Below, in pieces: positions 61,947 to 64,000 of a DNA stretch of 64,000 nucleotides. Below the pieces are notes generated by a model. It was not told where the DNA came from. It worked only from the letters and a program-made list of their open reading frames with translations, and made no database searches. Positions within the stretch are counted from its first letter, which is position 1. Each line of letters starts with the position of its first letter. Made by a program: the position numbers and the translations under genes. Source of the stretch: an uncultured Eubacteriales bacterium (GTDB taxonomy: Bacteria > Bacillota > Clostridia > Oscillospirales > Butyricicoccaceae); assembly GCA_910585875.1 (NCBI GenBank), contig CAJUIK010000001.1, forward strand, positions 44,256 through 108,255, given 5' to 3'.

Positions 61947-62945
61947 TTGAAAAAACACAAGGACACCGATTACCTGCATATCAGCGCCCGAATCCGCTGT
62001 ATCGAAGGCCAGCTGATGACCAACGCCCAGCTGACCCGGCTGGCCGAGGCGGGGAGCGCCGCCGAGGCCGCCAAGCTGCTGGAAGAAAAGGGCTGGCCCG
62101 CCTTTGACTGGCGGGATATGGGCCAGGCGGAGCGGGCCATCGGCCAGCGCCGCCGCCAGGTAATGGATCTGCTGTATCAGCACTGCCCGGAGCCTCGGCT
62201 CATCGAGGTCTTCCGGCTGAAATACGATTATCACAATATCAAAGCCATCCTGAAGGGAGACGCCCAGCGGGTGGACCCGCTGCCCCTGCTCTCAGACGCG
62301 GCGCTGATCCCCCCCAAAGACTTGATCCGCATGATGCGGGAAAACGAGCTGGACGCCATGAACCCCGTGATGGCCGAAGCCGTTTTGCAGGCCAAGGAGA
62401 TGCTGGACCGCACCGGCGACCCCCAGCTCAGCGACATGGCGCTGGACCGGGCGGAATGCCAGCAAACTCTGGAAACCGCCCGGGCCTCGGGCAGCGAGTT
62501 CCTCATCGGCTATGTGCGCCGCAGCGTCGACTGCTCCAACCTGCGCACCGCCCTGCGGCTCTCCCGTATGGGCAAGGGGCTGGATTACGCCCAGCGGGCG
62601 ATCAACCCCGGCGGCTCCATCAGCCCAGAGGCTTTTTACGAGCCTATGACGCCGGAATACATCGACAAGCTGCTGTCGGGAACCCCCCTGGAGCCGGCGG
62701 CGGAAAGCGCCCGCCGGGCGCTGGAGGGCGGCGGCTTCGCCCCCTTGGACAAAGCCTGCGACGACCTGCTGATCGAATACGCCCGGAGCGCCCGGATGGT
62801 GCCCTTTGGGGAGCAGACGGCCATCGCCTATCTGCTGGCCAGCGAGGCGGAATTCGCCGCCGTCCGGTCGGTGCTGGCGGGCAAAAACGCCGGCCTGAGC
62901 ACGGATAAGATTATGGAAAGGCTGAGGATCTCTTATGTTGTATAG
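61947..62945 (+). CDS. ntpC: V-type ATPase subunit C (d)
   Basis: 332 aa V0D/AC39 family central-stalk socket that couples rotor shaft to the K ring; typical FRLKYDYHNIKAIL motif. TTG start behind AAGGAGGGAG. Overlaps ntpG by 11 nt. Confidence 0.92.
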   Translation: MKKHKDTDYLHISARIRCIEGQLMTNAQLTRLAEAGSAAEAAKLLEEKGWPAFDWRDMGQAERAIGQRRRQVMDLLYQHCPEPRLIEVFRLKYDYHNIKAILKGDAQRVDPLPLLSDAALIPPKDLIRMMRENELDAMNPVMAEAVLQAKEMLDRTGDPQLSDMALDRAECQQTLETARASGSEFLIGYVRRSVDCSNLRTALRLSRMGKGLDYAQRAINPGGSISPEAFYEPMTPEYIDKLLSGTPLEPAAESARRALEGGGFAPLDKACDDLLIEYARSARMVPFGEQTAIAYLLASEAEFAAVRSVLAGKNAGLSTDKIMERLRISYVV

Positions 62946-63255
62946 AGCGGCTGTCATCGGCGACAGCCAGACGGTGATGGGCTTCAAGGCTGTGGGCTTG
63001 ACCACAGCCTCGGCCAACGACGGCCCGGAAGCCGCCGCCCAGCTGCACAAGCTGGCGGAAAACGGCTACGCCGTGATTTATATCACCGAGCAGCTGGCCG
63101 CCCAGATCGAAGAGGATATGGCCCGATACAACGACACGGCGGAGGTGGCTGTGATTCCCATCCCCTCTCAGGCGGGCAGCCTGGGCATCGGGGTGCGGGG
63201 CCTGCACCTGGCGGTGGAACGGGCCGTGGGCGCGGATATCCTCAAGCAGCAATAG
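62935..63255 (+). CDS. ntpG: V-type ATPase subunit F (NtpG)
   Basis: 106 aa, small Rossmann-like central-stalk subunit (IGDSQTVMGFKAVGL, YITEQLAAQI). Its ATG lies within the end of ntpC, preceded by AAAGGCTGAGG. A 92-nt gap with a GC-rich hairpin separates it from ntpA, perhaps to set subunit ratios. Confidence 0.9.
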   Translation: MLYRAAVIGDSQTVMGFKAVGLTTASANDGPEAAAQLHKLAENGYAVIYITEQLAAQIEEDMARYNDTAEVAVIPIPSQAGSLGIGVRGLHLAVERAVGADILKQQ

Positions 63256-63347
63256 CCCCGCTGCCGCCAACGCGGCAGAGGCGGGAGTAACCGTTTGCGG
63301 GCGGGGTTTTTCGCCCCCCCGAAACAGAAAGAAGGTTGCCTTTTTTC

Positions 63348-64000
63348 ATGGAGAAAACAGGAAAAATTGTGAAAGTGGCCGGCCCGCTGGTTATTGCCGA
63401 GGGCATGGCCCACGCCAATATGTTCGACGTGGTGCGCGTCGGCCCCCAGCGCTTGATCGGCGAGATCATCGAAATGCGCGGCGACCGGGCCTCCATTCAG
63501 GTATATGAAGAGACGGCGGGCATCGGCGCAGGGGAAGAGGTCTATTCCACGGGCGCGCCCCTTTCCGTGGAGCTGGGGCCCGGCCTGATCGGCCAGATCT
63601 ACGACGGCATCCAGCGCCCGCTGGAGGATATCCGCCGCCAGGTGGGCAACACCATCACCCGCGGTATCCAGGTCGATCCCATTTCCCGGGAAACCAAGTG
63701 GGATTTTACGCCTGAAGTCAAAAAGGGCCAGAAAGTGGGCCCTGGCGATGTGTTGGGCTCTGTCAAGGAAACCATCATCGTCAACCATAAAATCCTGGTG
63801 CCCAACGGCGTTTCCGGCTCTATCAAAGAGATCCGGGGCGGCAAACATACCATCACCGAGACAGTGGCCGTCGTCGAAGGGGAAGACGGCAAGACCCACG
63901 AGCTGACGATGATGCAAAAATGGCCCGTCCGCGTGGAGCGCCCCTATCAAGAGAAGCTGGCGCCGGGCCTGCCTATGGTCACCGGCCAGCGCATTGTGGA
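63348..64000 (+). CDS. ntpA: V-type ATPase catalytic subunit A, partial
   Basis: The N-terminal 217 residues only; the gene runs off the window. Beta-barrel start (KIVKVAGPLVIAEGM) and the V-specific non-homologous insert region (KWDFTPEVKKGQKV) are present; the Walker A lies beyond the edge. The order F-I-K-E-C-G-A predicts ntpB and ntpD next. AGAAAGAAGG precedes the ATG. Confidence 0.93.
   Translation, partial: MEKTGKIVKVAGPLVIAEGMAHANMFDVVRVGPQRLIGEIIEMRGDRASIQVYEETAGIGAGEEVYSTGAPLSVELGPGLIGQIYDGIQRPLEDIRRQVGNTITRGIQVDPISRETKWDFTPEVKKGQKVGPGDVLGSVKETIIVNHKILVPNGVSGSIKEIRGGKHTITETVAVVEGEDGKTHELTMMQKWPVRVERPYQEKLAPGLPMVTGQRIV

Overview
The window looks like a chromosomal piece of a GC-rich, strictly anaerobic Clostridia member, probably Oscillospiraceae or a relative. 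This rests on gene content and signals, not on a marker gene. There is a Na+-type V-ATPase operon in the Enterococcus hirae ntp order, a two-hydrogenase [FeFe] locus, a flavodiiron protein with a rubredoxin-NADH reductase, a VanR/VanS/VanY set, strong AGGAGG ribosome sites and sigma-A promoters with 16-18 nt spacers. No rRNA, tRNA, CRISPR array, IS element or phage gene was seen.

Layout. 0.3-6 kb: CPBP protease, an imidazolonepropionase-like amidohydrolase, an S41 peptidase lipoprotein with a small partner, and a SulP anion transporter. 6.1-9.2 kb (minus): a compact RiPP cassette consisting of a previously unmarked 33-residue precursor (9050-9151), an AT-rich radical SAM/SPASM maturase and an ABC exporter, behind a perfect promoter. 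9.3-13.8 kb: a membrane-anchored XRE regulator and a NitT/TauT-type ABC importer. 14-21 kb (minus): a heterodimeric ABC exporter, then a P-type cation ATPase under what looks like a complete yybP-ykoY (Mn2+) riboswitch with its own terminator. 21-24 kb: glycerate kinase with two leucine-rich-repeat proteins. 24-28.4 kb: FprA, a double-rubredoxin NADH oxidoreductase and a ferritin-like protein, apparently an O2/ROS defence group. 28.5-33.1 kb: a 2Fe-2S protein, a PAS-containing sensory [FeFe] hydrogenase, a SpoIIE-type phosphatase and a group-B-like [FeFe] hydrogenase in one operon.

33-41.7 kb is more accessory: an M20 amidohydrolase, an AraC regulator with direct-repeat operators facing an amidohydrolase, a frameshifted gene, an AT-rich secreted cysteine-rich protein and MscS. 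42-54 kb: a PlsC-zinc ribbon protein, an S9 peptidase, a C-S lyase fused to a peroxiredoxin-like domain, VanY/VanS/VanR, and a MacB-like permease with a long coiled coil plus its ATPase. 54-58.5 kb: a glycosyltransferase-CsaB fusion and a Wzx-type flippase, i.e. cell-surface glycan work. 58.5-64 kb: ntpF-I-K-E-C-G-A, with ntpA cut by the window end.

Most notable signals: the RiPP cassette with its tiny precursor, the Mn riboswitch that reassigns the 'calcium' ATPase, a family of dispersed structured repeats (copies near 13.9, 34.0, 35.6 and possibly 45.3 kb), the AraC operators, and the AT-rich secreted protein with a palindrome over its start codon.
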